From Myxococcota bacterium (lineage in GTDB: Bacteria > Myxococcota_A > UBA9160 > UBA4427): 34,466 nt of DNA. Shown here in pieces: positions 1 through 7,575 of the stretch. Within the stretch, counting starts at the first letter, position 1. Each line of letters opens with the position of its first letter. The translations under genes and the position numbers were made by a program. The stretch is from assembly GCA_028278345.1 (NCBI GenBank), contig JANQEL010000168.1, positions 1 to 34,466 on the forward strand. Reading direction: 5' to 3'. The notes under the pieces are model-generated. The model searched no databases. It was given only the letters and a program-made list of their open reading frames with translations, and had not been told where the DNA came from.

Positions 1-577
1 CGAGACACCCCCCGATGCCGAGACGCTCGAGGGCGATGCGCATGTAGCCCCAACGCACGGCGACCCAGACCACTCCGCACGCCAACCAGGAGAGCACCAC
101 GAGGAAGAGCACGTCGGGATTCCCGAAGGTCCCCCCCGGCAGCAGCGGCAGCGCCAGCGTGGCCTGGATCAGCAGCACCGCGAAGTGGGTGACGAAGGGG
201 ATGCTCGCGATCGCCACCACCCGCGCCACGCCGACCGAATGCAGCAGCTGCGCGCAGCCGAGCAGGAAGGTCGCATCGGCCAGCGAGTTGTTGACGGTGC
301 GCACGAGTTCGGAAGCGCCCTTCACCGCCATGATCTTGCGAATCGGCACGCGTTCGATGAACTGTCGGATGGCGGCCGCCTGGAAGAGCCCCCACACGAC
401 GAAGAACGAAACCTTGTCGAAGACCGTGATCGCGATGAAGAGCGGAAGGTTCGCCTCGGCCGTCGCTTCGGGGATCGACTGCCAGTCGATGCGATAGCCG
501 AAGACGTACACCATGGCGCCAATGGAAATCGACCAGGGAAGGAGTTGACGCCCGATGCTCTTGAGTGACGGCTTCAC
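1..577 (-). CDS. Polytopic membrane protein, N-terminal part (cut by window edge)
   Basis: A leftward frame opens at a GTG at 577 and stays open to the edge (192 codons, no stop), so the C-terminus lies outside the window. The protein starts with a basic MKPSLKSIGRQLLPW segment and has hydrophobic stretches at about residues 11-28, 45-70, 117-146 and 154-175, with a basic cytoplasmic-looking loop between (RVPIRKIMAVKG). The pattern recalls the lysylphosphatidylglycerol-synthase transmembrane/flippase-like superfamily seen in envelope lipid or glycan loci. That is a weak resemblance by eye. No Shine-Dalgarno sequence precedes the GTG, but TATGCT lies 9 nt upstream (592-587), so the message may be leaderless. 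The only in-frame ATG nearby is internal. The gene is divergent from the HAD gene, with 42 bp between starts. Confidence 0.6.
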   Translation of the reverse strand, partial: MKPSLKSIGRQLLPWSISIGAMVYVFGYRIDWQSIPEATAEANLPLFIAITVFDKVSFFVVWGLFQAAAIRQFIERVPIRKIMAVKGASELVRTVNNSLADATFLLGCAQLLHSVGVARVVAIASIPFVTHFAVLLIQATLALPLLPGGTFGNPDVLFLVVLSWLACGVVWVAVRWGYMRIALERLGIGGCL

Positions 578-619
578 TGCGCGGCAGCATAGCCCCGATC
601 ACGCGGGACGATCGGCTTC

Positions 620-1414
620 GTGAAGGTTCTCGCCCTCGACTTCGACGGCGTGATCTCGGATAGCGCGCCCGAATGCTTCTGGGTTGCGGTGCGTACCCTC
701 GAACGCGTGCGCCCGGGCTCCCTCGACGCGTCGCGCCTCGAGCGCTGGGGCGCCATGAGCGGCCTCGAAGCCCGAGCGGCGATCCAGGCCGATCCCCTCT
801 TCACGGGCTTTCTGGAAATCATGCCGCTCGGCAATCGCGCCGAAGACTTCGGCGTGGCGCTGCTCGCCCTCGAGGCCGGGGAAACCATCGAGGAACAGTC
901 CGACTACGATCGCTGGTTCGCCGAACAGGATCCCGACTTCACCGAAGCCTTCCATCGGTACTTCTACGACGAGCGGGCCCGCCTGCGCGACGTCTCCGAG
1001 GAGGATTGGGGGCAGTTGATGTCCCCCTACGACGAGCTGGTCGAGCTGCTGCGCCGGCGCCGCGGTGCGTGCGAGGTGGTGATTGCCACCGCCAAGGACC
1101 GCGATGCCGTGACCCGCCTGCTCGATCGCTTCGCGGTGACCGACGTGCTCGCCCCCGATCGCATCTACGACAAGGAGTGGGGGCGAGACAAACAGGCCCA
1201 CATCCGCGCGGTGCAGTCCGATTTCGACGTGCCCTTCGAGGAGATCACCTTCATCGACGACAAGGCGAACCACCTCGCGTCGGTGGCGGTCCTCGGCGCG
1301 CGCTGCGTGCTGGCGGCCTGGGGCTACAACGCCGAGCGCGAGCACGAACAGGCGCGCGGGCGCGGCTTCGCGGTGAGCGGCCTCGACGAACTCGAGGCCG
1401 TGCTCTTCGAATGA
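620..1414 (+). CDS. HAD-superfamily hydrolase
   Basis: A 264-residue cytosolic protein with the haloacid-dehalogenase core: motif I is DFDG with the nucleophile pair D7/D9, motif II is IATAK with T157, a candidate motif III lysine is K191, and motif IV is FIDDK with D213/D214. The first residues are VLALDFDGVISDS, so the usual phosphate-transfer aspartate is present. The large insert between motifs I and II (about residues 15-150) would form a helical cap. The family mostly hydrolyses small phosphorylated metabolites; the substrate cannot be read from sequence. The start is a GTG at 620 because the family motif begins only six codons later. It has no close Shine-Dalgarno sequence. It is transcribed away from the truncated membrane protein on the left. 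Confidence 0.88.
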   Translation: MKVLALDFDGVISDSAPECFWVAVRTLERVRPGSLDASRLERWGAMSGLEARAAIQADPLFTGFLEIMPLGNRAEDFGVALLALEAGETIEEQSDYDRWFAEQDPDFTEAFHRYFYDERARLRDVSEEDWGQLMSPYDELVELLRRRRGACEVVIATAKDRDAVTRLLDRFAVTDVLAPDRIYDKEWGRDKQAHIRAVQSDFDVPFEEITFIDDKANHLASVAVLGARCVLAAWGYNAEREHEQARGRGFAVSGLDELEAVLFE

Positions 1415-1742
1415 GCCGATTCCCTTGGCGATTCGGGGGTTTCGGTCTACCCTCCGCGGCCGGGTGAGAGCTTGGGGGGGTGGAAGAAGGGCGCTTTCGG
1501 CGCGGCTTCCGAGCCCGATCGACCGAACCAGAGGTCGTCATGCGCGTTCCCTTCCTCTCGATGCCCGCCCCCACCTGCGTCACGCGTAATACCTCCCACC
1601 AGACCCGACCCCTTCCACGTTCAGCCCGAATGGAAACGGGGGGAGTGCGCCCGCTTTGCAGGACCAGCTCGATTCGAAGAACCGCAGGCGATTGCTCGGC
1701 CGCAGGCCTCGTGCGCGCAATCGCAGCTTGCGAGCGCAGCCG
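1415..1742. other. Gap without convincing gene; weak promoter candidate
   Basis: These 328 bases separate the HAD and PBP genes. Open frames exist on both strands but have poor composition (arginine/serine/proline rich) and no family resemblance. TTGGCG (1425-1430), 17 nt, then TACCCT (1448-1453) is a weak match to a sigma70 promoter pointing right. Otherwise I see nothing specific. Confidence 0.3.
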
Positions 1743-3137
1743 ATGAGTCGCCGCGGGCGCATCACGCTCTTCGTGCTCGGTTGCGCGCTGGGGCTGTCGG
1801 TGGGCGTTCCCGCGTTCGGGCCGAAGCTGCGCGATCTCGCCGACTCCTCTTCGCGCACACCCGAACGTTTCCTGCGAGAGGACGGTCGGGTCGCCGCGCC
1901 GGACGGTCTGTTCTCGCGACTTCCGGTTGGAGCGGAGAACGCCGTCTATGCCTACTCGGATGCGCCGGGCGGCGGGCGCTCTAGTGGAGTCGCCTTCGCG
2001 AGTGCGTCGAGTGATCCCTTCGCGAGTCCGAGGCTCACCGAAGTCGTTCCCGCGCCCCTCGATCGACCCGATCTGGTGGGCCCGTTGCGAGTCGAGTACT
2101 CGATCGACGCCGAGCTGACCCGGCGCGTCTTCAAGATCCTGCGCAACAGTCGGGTCGAGCGGGGGCACGTGATCGTGCTGGATCCCAACACCGGCCGCGT
2201 GCTCACCTACGCGTCGACGGATCCCGAGGGCTTTCCACCGACGCGCGCCTATCCCGCGGCCTCGTTGGTGAAGATCGTGACGGCCGATGCCCTGCTCGAA
2301 ACCCACGACGAGCGTGCGCACGACCTCTGCTTCTATCGCGGCAACCCGTATCGCCTGCGCCCGGGGCGCTTCAAGCGGACGAAGGTCGGGCGCCGGGTCT
2401 CCCTCGAGATGGCCCTCGCCACCTCGAACAACCAGTGCTTCGCGCAATACGCCGTGCAGGATGTCGGAAGCCTCGCCCTGCTCGACGCCGTCGACCGCTT
2501 CGGTTGGCTCGATCAACCCGGGCCGGGTCACGACGCGGGAACCGTCGACCCGGGCACCAACGAATGGCAGCTCGGCAAGCTCGGTTCGGGCCTTGCGGGG
2601 AGTCGCATCACGCCGCTTCACGCGGCGAGGCTCGCGGCCACCCTCGCCGACGGTGAGAGCATCGAACCCTGGTGGGTCGACCGTGTGATCGACGGCGAGG
2701 GCAACGAACTGGCCGCACCCGAGCGTCCCGAAGCTCTCCGCGTCACCAGTTCGGAGCGCGCCGAAGAGCTGCGCGAGATGATGGTGCGCACCACGACGCG
2801 GGGTACCGCGCGCAGTGCGTTCCGCGATCGACGCGGGCGGCCGAAACTCGGCTCCGTGCTGGTCTCCGGCAAGACGGGCAACATCACGGGTAGCGAACCG
2901 CGCGGGCGTTACGAGTGGTTCGTGGGTGCAGCGCCCGCCGACGATCCGGCGGTCGCGCTCGCCGTCGTGCAGGTGCACGGACATCTCTGGTGGAAGAAGT
3001 CTTCGGAGATCGCCGCGGATGTGCTGAAGGAAGTGTTCTGCGAAAAGCGCACCTGCAACGCGCAGATGGCCAACCGATATACCGGTCGCCTCGGCGAGCC
3101 GGCGGCGCCGATCTTCCTCTCGGAAACGGGGCGCTAG
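1743..3137 (+). CDS. Penicillin-binding transpeptidase-domain protein
   Basis: A 464-residue protein with an N-terminal membrane anchor (RRGRITLFVLGCALGLSVG) and a periplasmic serine acyl-transferase domain. The three catalytic motifs are in order and correctly spaced: SLVK with Ser174/Lys177, SNN at 228-230 and KTG at 377-379. The domain begins near YSIDAELTRRV, typical of class B PBP transpeptidases, but there is no recognisable dimerisation domain or GT51 glycosyltransferase, so it is shorter than FtsI or PBP2. It should cross-link peptidoglycan stems, or possibly act as a carboxypeptidase or beta-lactam sensor; these cannot be separated here. ATG 1743 is chosen because the 29 preceding in-frame residues are arginine-rich and would precede the membrane anchor without purpose. 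The next gene encodes an M23-type peptidase, which supports a cell-wall role. Confidence 0.87.
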   Translation: MSRRGRITLFVLGCALGLSVGVPAFGPKLRDLADSSSRTPERFLREDGRVAAPDGLFSRLPVGAENAVYAYSDAPGGGRSSGVAFASASSDPFASPRLTEVVPAPLDRPDLVGPLRVEYSIDAELTRRVFKILRNSRVERGHVIVLDPNTGRVLTYASTDPEGFPPTRAYPAASLVKIVTADALLETHDERAHDLCFYRGNPYRLRPGRFKRTKVGRRVSLEMALATSNNQCFAQYAVQDVGSLALLDAVDRFGWLDQPGPGHDAGTVDPGTNEWQLGKLGSGLAGSRITPLHAARLAATLADGESIEPWWVDRVIDGEGNELAAPERPEALRVTSSERAEELREMMVRTTTRGTARSAFRDRRGRPKLGSVLVSGKTGNITGSEPRGRYEWFVGAAPADDPAVALAVVQVHGHLWWKKSSEIAADVLKEVFCEKRTCNAQMANRYTGRLGEPAAPIFLSETGR

Positions 3138-3199
3138 CAGCGCGCGCTGCAGCGTGACGTCGCGATCGTGTAGCCTCCCCTGACCGACGGGGAGTGGCG

Positions 3200-4540
3200 A
3201 TGAAGTACGCCCGGTTGATCTGTTTCTGCCTCCTCGTGCCGATGAGCGCGAACGCCGCCGCCGATCAGGATGTGTACGACCTGATCGACAGCCTGCTGCC
3301 GGTGAGCATCACCGTGGATGGCGACGCTTCGGATTGGGGTTCGATCCCGGCATTCGCGGATCCGACCGGCGATGCCGGCGGGGATGCGTCGCGCGACATC
3401 ACGAGTGTTCGCATCGCACCCACCGATACCGATCTCTACGTGTTGATCGAAACCGATGCGACGCCGGCCTCGTTGGGTTTCCCGTTCTGGATCCGCTTCG
3501 ACTTCGATGGCTTCGCATGCCACGACGTCGAGATCGCACCCGACCCGATCGGCAACGACGGGCTCTCCTGGTTCGATCAGGGCGGTTGCAGTGGAATCAC
3601 CGGAGGGGATCCGAGCTGGAACGGCACGGACATCGCGATCGGGAGCGCGGTCGAGATCCGGGTTCCGTACTCCGCCCTCGACGCGGCGCTTCCGGCTTCA
3701 ATGCAGGGCAAGCTCTCGGGTGCAGCGGCGCGTCCGTGGGTGCGGGTCTCGGCGTTCAGTGTCGACTATCTGCCCGGCTACACCGAAGTGGATCGGGGTG
3801 CGGCGGTGGGAAGCTATCGCCTCGTCACGACGCCGTACGATCTCGACTCTGTGCTTCCGTCCGGCGGCACGCCCTTCACTGCGATGCCGAGTCCGCTCGC
3901 CGGGCGGTGGTACGTCGGGCAGGGCGCGATGAATCCGCTCACCCACTCGGGCAAGTGGGCCTACGACCTGCATCGCACCGACGGATCCTTGCAGCCGGAG
4001 AACCCGATCCAGAGCGCGGTGCTCGCGGACAACCACAGCTATGGCGAAGTCATCACCGCCCCGGTCGCGGGCACGGTCTACTCATTGGAGAACGCACAGC
4101 CCGATTGCACTCCCTACTCGAGCGTCGGCTGTGCGGCGCCGAACTTCGTGTTCCTGGAAGTCCCCGGCGACCTCGGCCTGTTGTTCAGTCACACGATCCC
4201 GGGATCGATTCCGTACGCGGCTTCGGATCCGGTCGGGGCGGGCGCCGTGCTGGGCACGGTCGGGAACTCGGGTTCGTATTCGAGTTGGCCGCACCTCCAC
4301 TACGAGGGACAGGATCTGCTGAACAGCTTCGCGAGTGTTCCCCTCGGCATGACGAACGTCGTCGTCGGGCTGAACCCGACCCTTGGCGATCCGTGGCAGC
4401 GCACCGTCGCGTCGTGGGGGTTGCGCGAGGGCTACTTCGTGAGCCCCGCACCGATCGGCGTTCCCCTGGCACCGGGCGTCGTCGTGGTGACGGCGTTGCT
4501 CGGCCTCGGGATCGCAACCGCTTTGCGCTCTGGCCGCTAA
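3200..4540 (+). CDS. Secreted M23-type peptidase with CBM9/DOMON-like N-terminus and C-terminal sorting-like tail
   Basis: A 446-residue exported protein. Residues 1-20 form a signal peptide ending SANA. Residues about 35-205 begin ITVDGDASDWGSIPAF and include DLYVLIETDA, the pattern of CBM9/DOMON-like beta-sandwiches. Residues about 235-400 carry LytM/M23 zinc-site features: His249 and Asp256 in HSGKWAYD, His331, and the HLH pair His365/His367 in SSWPHLHYEG, with the usual GAGAVLGTVGNSG before it. The first motif is wider than the canonical HxxxD, so activity is likely but not certain. The tail (417-446) is APIGVPLAP, a hydrophobic helix, then RSGR, which resembles a tripartite sorting signal. 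ATG 3200 is chosen over GTG 3194 because GGGGAG at 3189-3194 lies 5 nt upstream of it. The stop overlaps the convergent P450 stop. Confidence 0.82.
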   Translation: MKYARLICFCLLVPMSANAAADQDVYDLIDSLLPVSITVDGDASDWGSIPAFADPTGDAGGDASRDITSVRIAPTDTDLYVLIETDATPASLGFPFWIRFDFDGFACHDVEIAPDPIGNDGLSWFDQGGCSGITGGDPSWNGTDIAIGSAVEIRVPYSALDAALPASMQGKLSGAAARPWVRVSAFSVDYLPGYTEVDRGAAVGSYRLVTTPYDLDSVLPSGGTPFTAMPSPLAGRWYVGQGAMNPLTHSGKWAYDLHRTDGSLQPENPIQSAVLADNHSYGEVITAPVAGTVYSLENAQPDCTPYSSVGCAAPNFVFLEVPGDLGLLFSHTIPGSIPYAASDPVGAGAVLGTVGNSGSYSSWPHLHYEGQDLLNSFASVPLGMTNVVVGLNPTLGDPWQRTVASWGLREGYFVSPAPIGVPLAPGVVVVTALLGLGIATALRSGR

Positions 4541-5769
4541 CTCCCGTCGCCGAAGTCGATGGGGCAGTTGACCTTGCGGTCGAACATGCCGAGCGCCTCG
4601 GTTTCGATCTGGTCGTGGAGCACGCGTGCGCCTCGAGGCAGGAAGTCGAGGGCGGCGTCGACGATGTTGCCGAGTTCCGCGCGCGCCAGGTTCGCACCCA
4701 GGCAGTAGTGCGGGCCGAGCCCGAAGGTCAGGATGCCCTGGGGATTGCGGTCAATGTCGAACACGTCGGGGTCAGCGTAGACCTCGGGGTCGTGGCTTGC
4801 GCCTGCGCTACTCAAGATGACGAGCTGGCCTTTGCGGATCTTGCGGCCCTGGTACTCGAAGTCCTCGAGGGCGAAGCGCTGGCTCCCGCCGATACCGCCG
4901 AAGCCGTAGCGCAGCACCTCGTTCACCGTCTGGGGGATGAGTGAGCGATCGGCGCGCACGCGTTCGAGGGCTTCGGGGTGATCGAGCAGGGTGATCAGGC
5001 AGGTCACGCCGCCACTGCTGGTGGTTTCGGTTCCGGCCGCCAGCATCGAACTGACCTGCGCGACGATGCCTTCGTCGTCGAGGAAGAAGTCGCCGTCCTT
5101 CGCGGCGATCAGGTAGCTGATGAGATCGTCTTCGGGCTTTTCGCGCCGCGCGCGAATCGTGTCCTTCACCCACTGCGAGAGTTGAACGTAGTTGCGTTCG
5201 GAACGCGCGAGCACTTCGGGGCTCACCATCCCGAAGAAGCCGCGGATCACCGCCTGGGCGAGTTCGCTGAACTGCGTATCGTCGACACCCGGTGCGGTGA
5301 CGCCCGTGATCGATCCCACCACCACGATCGGAATGGGCGTCGTGTATTCCTTCATGATGTCGACGACGCCGGTGCGTCCGTGCAGCGGCTTCGCGAAGTG
5401 ATCGACCACGTCGCGGATCTTCTGCTCGATGCTTCGCACACCACTCGGTGTCAGCCCCGAACCGATCAGCCGGCGCTGCATGGTGTGGGTCTTCTTGTCG
5501 AGGGCCATCAGGCCGTGGTCATCGACCCAGCGAAAGAACGAACCCGCGGCCGGCTGCTGGTAGTACTCCCACTTGCGCCGGTCGCCGGTGAGACGCGGAT
5601 CGGTGTAGAGGTCGTAGATGTCCTTGTACCGGCTGACCAACCAGCAATCCATCTGCTCGACGTAGTGGACCGGGTCTTCTTCGCGAAGCCTTCGCAACAC
5701 CGGGTAGGGGTTGTTCTTCACCTCGGGTGAGTCGAGCTGGAAGTCCAGGGACTCGGCGGCGGACGACAT
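4537..5769 (-). CDS. Cytochrome P450
   Basis: A 410-residue soluble bacterial P450 of normal length. Diagnostic sites are the I-helix AGTETTS (245-251) with the acid/threonine pair, the K-helix ExxR as EVLR (284-287), and the heme loop FGLGPHYCLG with Cys356 as thiolate ligand. The family inserts one oxygen atom into substrates using electrons from a ferredoxin or similar donor; the substrate is unknown. It is read leftward from ATG 5769 and is divergent from a second P450, with a shared 142-bp AT-rich control region. A good sigma70-like promoter lies 54 bp upstream. The stop TAG overlaps the TAA of the M23 gene on the other strand (4537-4540). There is no dedicated reductase next to it, only a rubredoxin beyond the second P450. 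Confidence 0.96.
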   Translation of the reverse strand: MSSAAESLDFQLDSPEVKNNPYPVLRRLREEDPVHYVEQMDCWLVSRYKDIYDLYTDPRLTGDRRKWEYYQQPAAGSFFRWVDDHGLMALDKKTHTMQRRLIGSGLTPSGVRSIEQKIRDVVDHFAKPLHGRTGVVDIMKEYTTPIPIVVVGSITGVTAPGVDDTQFSELAQAVIRGFFGMVSPEVLARSERNYVQLSQWVKDTIRARREKPEDDLISYLIAAKDGDFFLDDEGIVAQVSSMLAAGTETTSSGGVTCLITLLDHPEALERVRADRSLIPQTVNEVLRYGFGGIGGSQRFALEDFEYQGRKIRKGQLVILSSAGASHDPEVYADPDVFDIDRNPQGILTFGLGPHYCLGANLARAELGNIVDAALDFLPRGARVLHDQIETEALGMFDRKVNCPIDFGDGS

Positions 5770-5820
5770 GGGACCACTCCTTTCATTGGATCGGCGCCCC
5801 GATCGATCGCGAGTGAGGCA

Positions 5821-5862
5821 GAATTACACGGTCATATAAGATTACAGTCTAGTATACGAATG
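5821..5862. promoter_or_regulatory. AT-rich candidate operator between divergent P450 genes
   Basis: A 42-bp AT-rich island inside otherwise GC-rich DNA. It contains an imperfect 28-bp palindrome centred at 5845.5 (TCATATA at 5832-5838 opposite TATACGA at 5853-5859) and a direct repeat ATTACA at 5823-5828 and 5841-5846, 18 bp apart. The palindrome overlaps the leftward promoter spacer and could bind a dimeric repressor of both P450 genes. No regulator gene is adjacent. Binding is inferred. Confidence 0.4.
5823..5851 (-). promoter_or_regulatory. Sigma70-like promoter of the leftward P450
   Basis: On the minus strand TAGACT (5851-5846), 17 nt, then TGTAAT (5828-5823). This gives 4/6 and 5/6 matches to -35 and -10 hexamers with ideal spacing. 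Transcription would begin near 5816, leaving a leader of about 47 nt before ATG 5769. Confidence 0.5.
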
Positions 5863-5911
5863 CGGTAGCGTGTAGTGTCAAACGCGAGTCAGAATGACGA
5901 GGAGCGTCGAA

Positions 5912-7150
5912 ATGAGCATGGAGCAGGAAGCGCCGGCCAGCTGGTTGGACGTCTACGACCCCTACTCGAAGGCCTACTGCGAAGACCCGGCGCCCCAATG
6001 CCTGGCCCTCTACAACAGCGGTCGCTTCGTCTACTACGAGCCGTGGGGCGCGTGGGTGATGACGCAACTCGACGACATCATGCAGTGCTGGAAGGAGGAG
6101 TATCTCTCCTCCGACTTCTACGACTGGGAGCACGCGCCGCCGCGCCCCCCCGAAGCCGAGTGGACGAACTACGAGCGCGCGATGATCGGCCACAGCCTGC
6201 TCGCCGATCACGACCATCACCTGCTGGTGCGCAAGATCGCGGCTCCCGCGTTCTCGCGAAACGTCGTCGACGAGATCGAGCGTCGCATCAAGCCCGACAT
6301 CGAAAAACTCTTCGACGACCTCGGCACACCCGACACCTTCGACTACAAGGAAGAGATCGCGCGCCACATCCCGTTCATTTCGATTACCCGGCTGATCGGG
6401 GTGCCGGAGAAGTACTGGGATGCGATCCGGCCGGTGGTGGCGAACTTCACCGACACCTGGAACCCGACGCTCAGCGACGAGCGACGCGAGAAGGCCCGGC
6501 AGGAGTGCAATATCGCGATCGACATCTTCAAGGAGATGTTGGCCGAACGTCGCAGGTCGCCGCAGCGCGACGACGTGCTGAGCATCCTGCTCGAAGCCGA
6601 GGCGAAGCACGACGACTTCGACGAGTGGGACATCCTCACTTTGATCCTCGCCTTGATCGGCGCAGGCAGCGACACGACCTTCACCTTCCAACAGTGGACG
6701 GTCTACGCCCTGCTCAAGCACAGGGAGCAGCTCGCGACGGCCCTCTCCTCCCACGACGCGTTCGCGAACGCCTTCAGCGAGGTGAGCCGCTGGGGCGTGA
6801 TCTCGAAGATGGGTTTTGCGCGCTACGCGCCCCGCGACATGGAGATCTGCGGAGAGCCCGTCCGCAAGGGCGCGATGGTGCTGCTGATGCCGCACCTCTA
6901 CGAGCACGACCCCGCGTACTTTCCGGAGCCTTCGAAGTTCGACGTGACGCGCACGTTCGAGCCCGACATCCGCTTCGGCTACGGGCCGCGCTTCTGCATC
7001 GGCGCGGCCCTCGCCAAGCGGCAGCTCTATCTCACGGTGTCCGAGCTCGTGCGGCGCTTCCCGAACATCGAACTCGCGGCCGAACCCGAACGCCTCTACG
7101 ACCAGACCTCTATCGCGTTCGAAAGCCTGTTGTTGCGCACGAACGGCTGA
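5912..7150 (+). CDS. Cytochrome P450
   Basis: A 412-residue soluble P450, clearly different in sequence from the divergent neighbour. Its signatures are the I-helix AGSDTT (251-256), ExxR as EVSR (290-293) and the heme loop FGYGPRFCIG with Cys362. ATG 5912 is chosen because GAGGAG (5899-5904) stands 7 nt upstream; an in-frame ATG at 5894 would lack such a site. The N-terminal part is rich in aromatic and acidic residues (WLDVYDPYSKAYCED), without a membrane anchor. Like its neighbour it should be a monooxygenase fed by a small iron-sulfur protein, and the rubredoxin gene ends only 7 bp beyond its stop, on the other strand. The physiological substrate is not visible. Divergent expression suggests the two P450s act in the same pathway, which is inference. 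Confidence 0.96.
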   Translation: MSMEQEAPASWLDVYDPYSKAYCEDPAPQCLALYNSGRFVYYEPWGAWVMTQLDDIMQCWKEEYLSSDFYDWEHAPPRPPEAEWTNYERAMIGHSLLADHDHHLLVRKIAAPAFSRNVVDEIERRIKPDIEKLFDDLGTPDTFDYKEEIARHIPFISITRLIGVPEKYWDAIRPVVANFTDTWNPTLSDERREKARQECNIAIDIFKEMLAERRRSPQRDDVLSILLEAEAKHDDFDEWDILTLILALIGAGSDTTFTFQQWTVYALLKHREQLATALSSHDAFANAFSEVSRWGVISKMGFARYAPRDMEICGEPVRKGAMVLLMPHLYEHDPAYFPEPSKFDVTRTFEPDIRFGYGPRFCIGAALAKRQLYLTVSELVRRFPNIELAAEPERLYDQTSIAFESLLLRTNG

Positions 7151-7157
7151 GCCGGGG

Positions 7158-7340
7158 CTACTCGGAGATCAGCTCGAAGAACTCCTTCTTGCACGCGCAA
7201 TCGGGGCATTCGAAGTCTTCGGGCAGGTCTTCCCAGCGCGTACCGGGCGCGATGCCCTTCTCGGGCAGGCCCTTGGCTTCGTCGTAGATGAAGCCGCAGA
7301 TCACGCATTCGTATCGCCTGAAACCGGCTTCGCTCGCCAT
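7158..7340 (-). CDS. Rubredoxin
   Basis: A 60-residue small electron carrier. Iron is bound by four cysteines in two knuckles: CVIC (Cys12, Cys15) and CPDC (Cys45, Cys48), with the usual aromatic residues (Tyr10, Phe17, Tyr19, Trp36) and the acidic surface of the family. The second knuckle continues [11 protein letters not shown], where the usual glycine after the fourth ligand is alanine and an extra Cys50 follows. ATG 7340 has a strong GGAGG four bases upstream. Rubredoxins pass single electrons; lying tail-to-tail with a P450 gene it may supply P450 or another oxygenase, but it is on the opposite strand and no rubredoxin reductase is near. The family assignment is firm; the partner is inference. 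Confidence 0.95.
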   Translation of the reverse strand: MASEAGFRRYECVICGFIYDEAKGLPEKGIAPGTRWEDLPEDFECPDCACKKEFFELISE

Positions 7341-7410
7341 GAAACCTCCGGATCGCCACTTCGTGACGATTCGAGAGTAGGTCTCTGGTCTCGAGTCGCA
7401 GCTCGGGTTT

Positions 7411-7575
7411 CAGCATCCCATTGAAGAACCCTTCGGTCGCCATCCGCAGCCCTTCGACCCGATCTCTGCGTTGCGAAATCGCGGCCGTAGCTAAGGCTAC
7501 GCCCACGATTCCGCGCCTTGATCTCGAGCCGAATGACTACGGCTGGCTCGGTCAGGGCTCTTCAATGGAATGCTG
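7411..7575. repeat. Inverted-repeat element (MITE-like) between rubredoxin and PilZ genes
   Basis: Two 21-bp arms, 7411-7431 and 7555-7575, are inverted copies matching at 19 of 21 positions, with 123 bp between them. The interior holds a perfect 6-bp hairpin, CGTAGC-TAAG-GCTACG (about 7485-7500). The right arm overlaps the last codons and stop of the PilZ gene and encodes its terminal HSIEEP. No transposase is present, so this could be a non-autonomous mobile or intergenic repeat, or a long hairpin in RNA. Other genomic copies cannot be judged from this window. Confidence 0.55.

Noticed and set aside
1251-2984. 577-codon open frame on the minus strand opposite the PBP gene
   Set aside because: Arg/Gly/Glu-rich product without motifs; the plus strand carries all PBP catalytic motifs, so this is a GC-rich antisense shadow.
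7096-7506. 136-codon minus-strand frame over the rubredoxin and the inverted-repeat element
   Set aside because: Runs out of frame through the rubredoxin gene; its N-terminal half comes from the repeat element, so it is not a separate gene.
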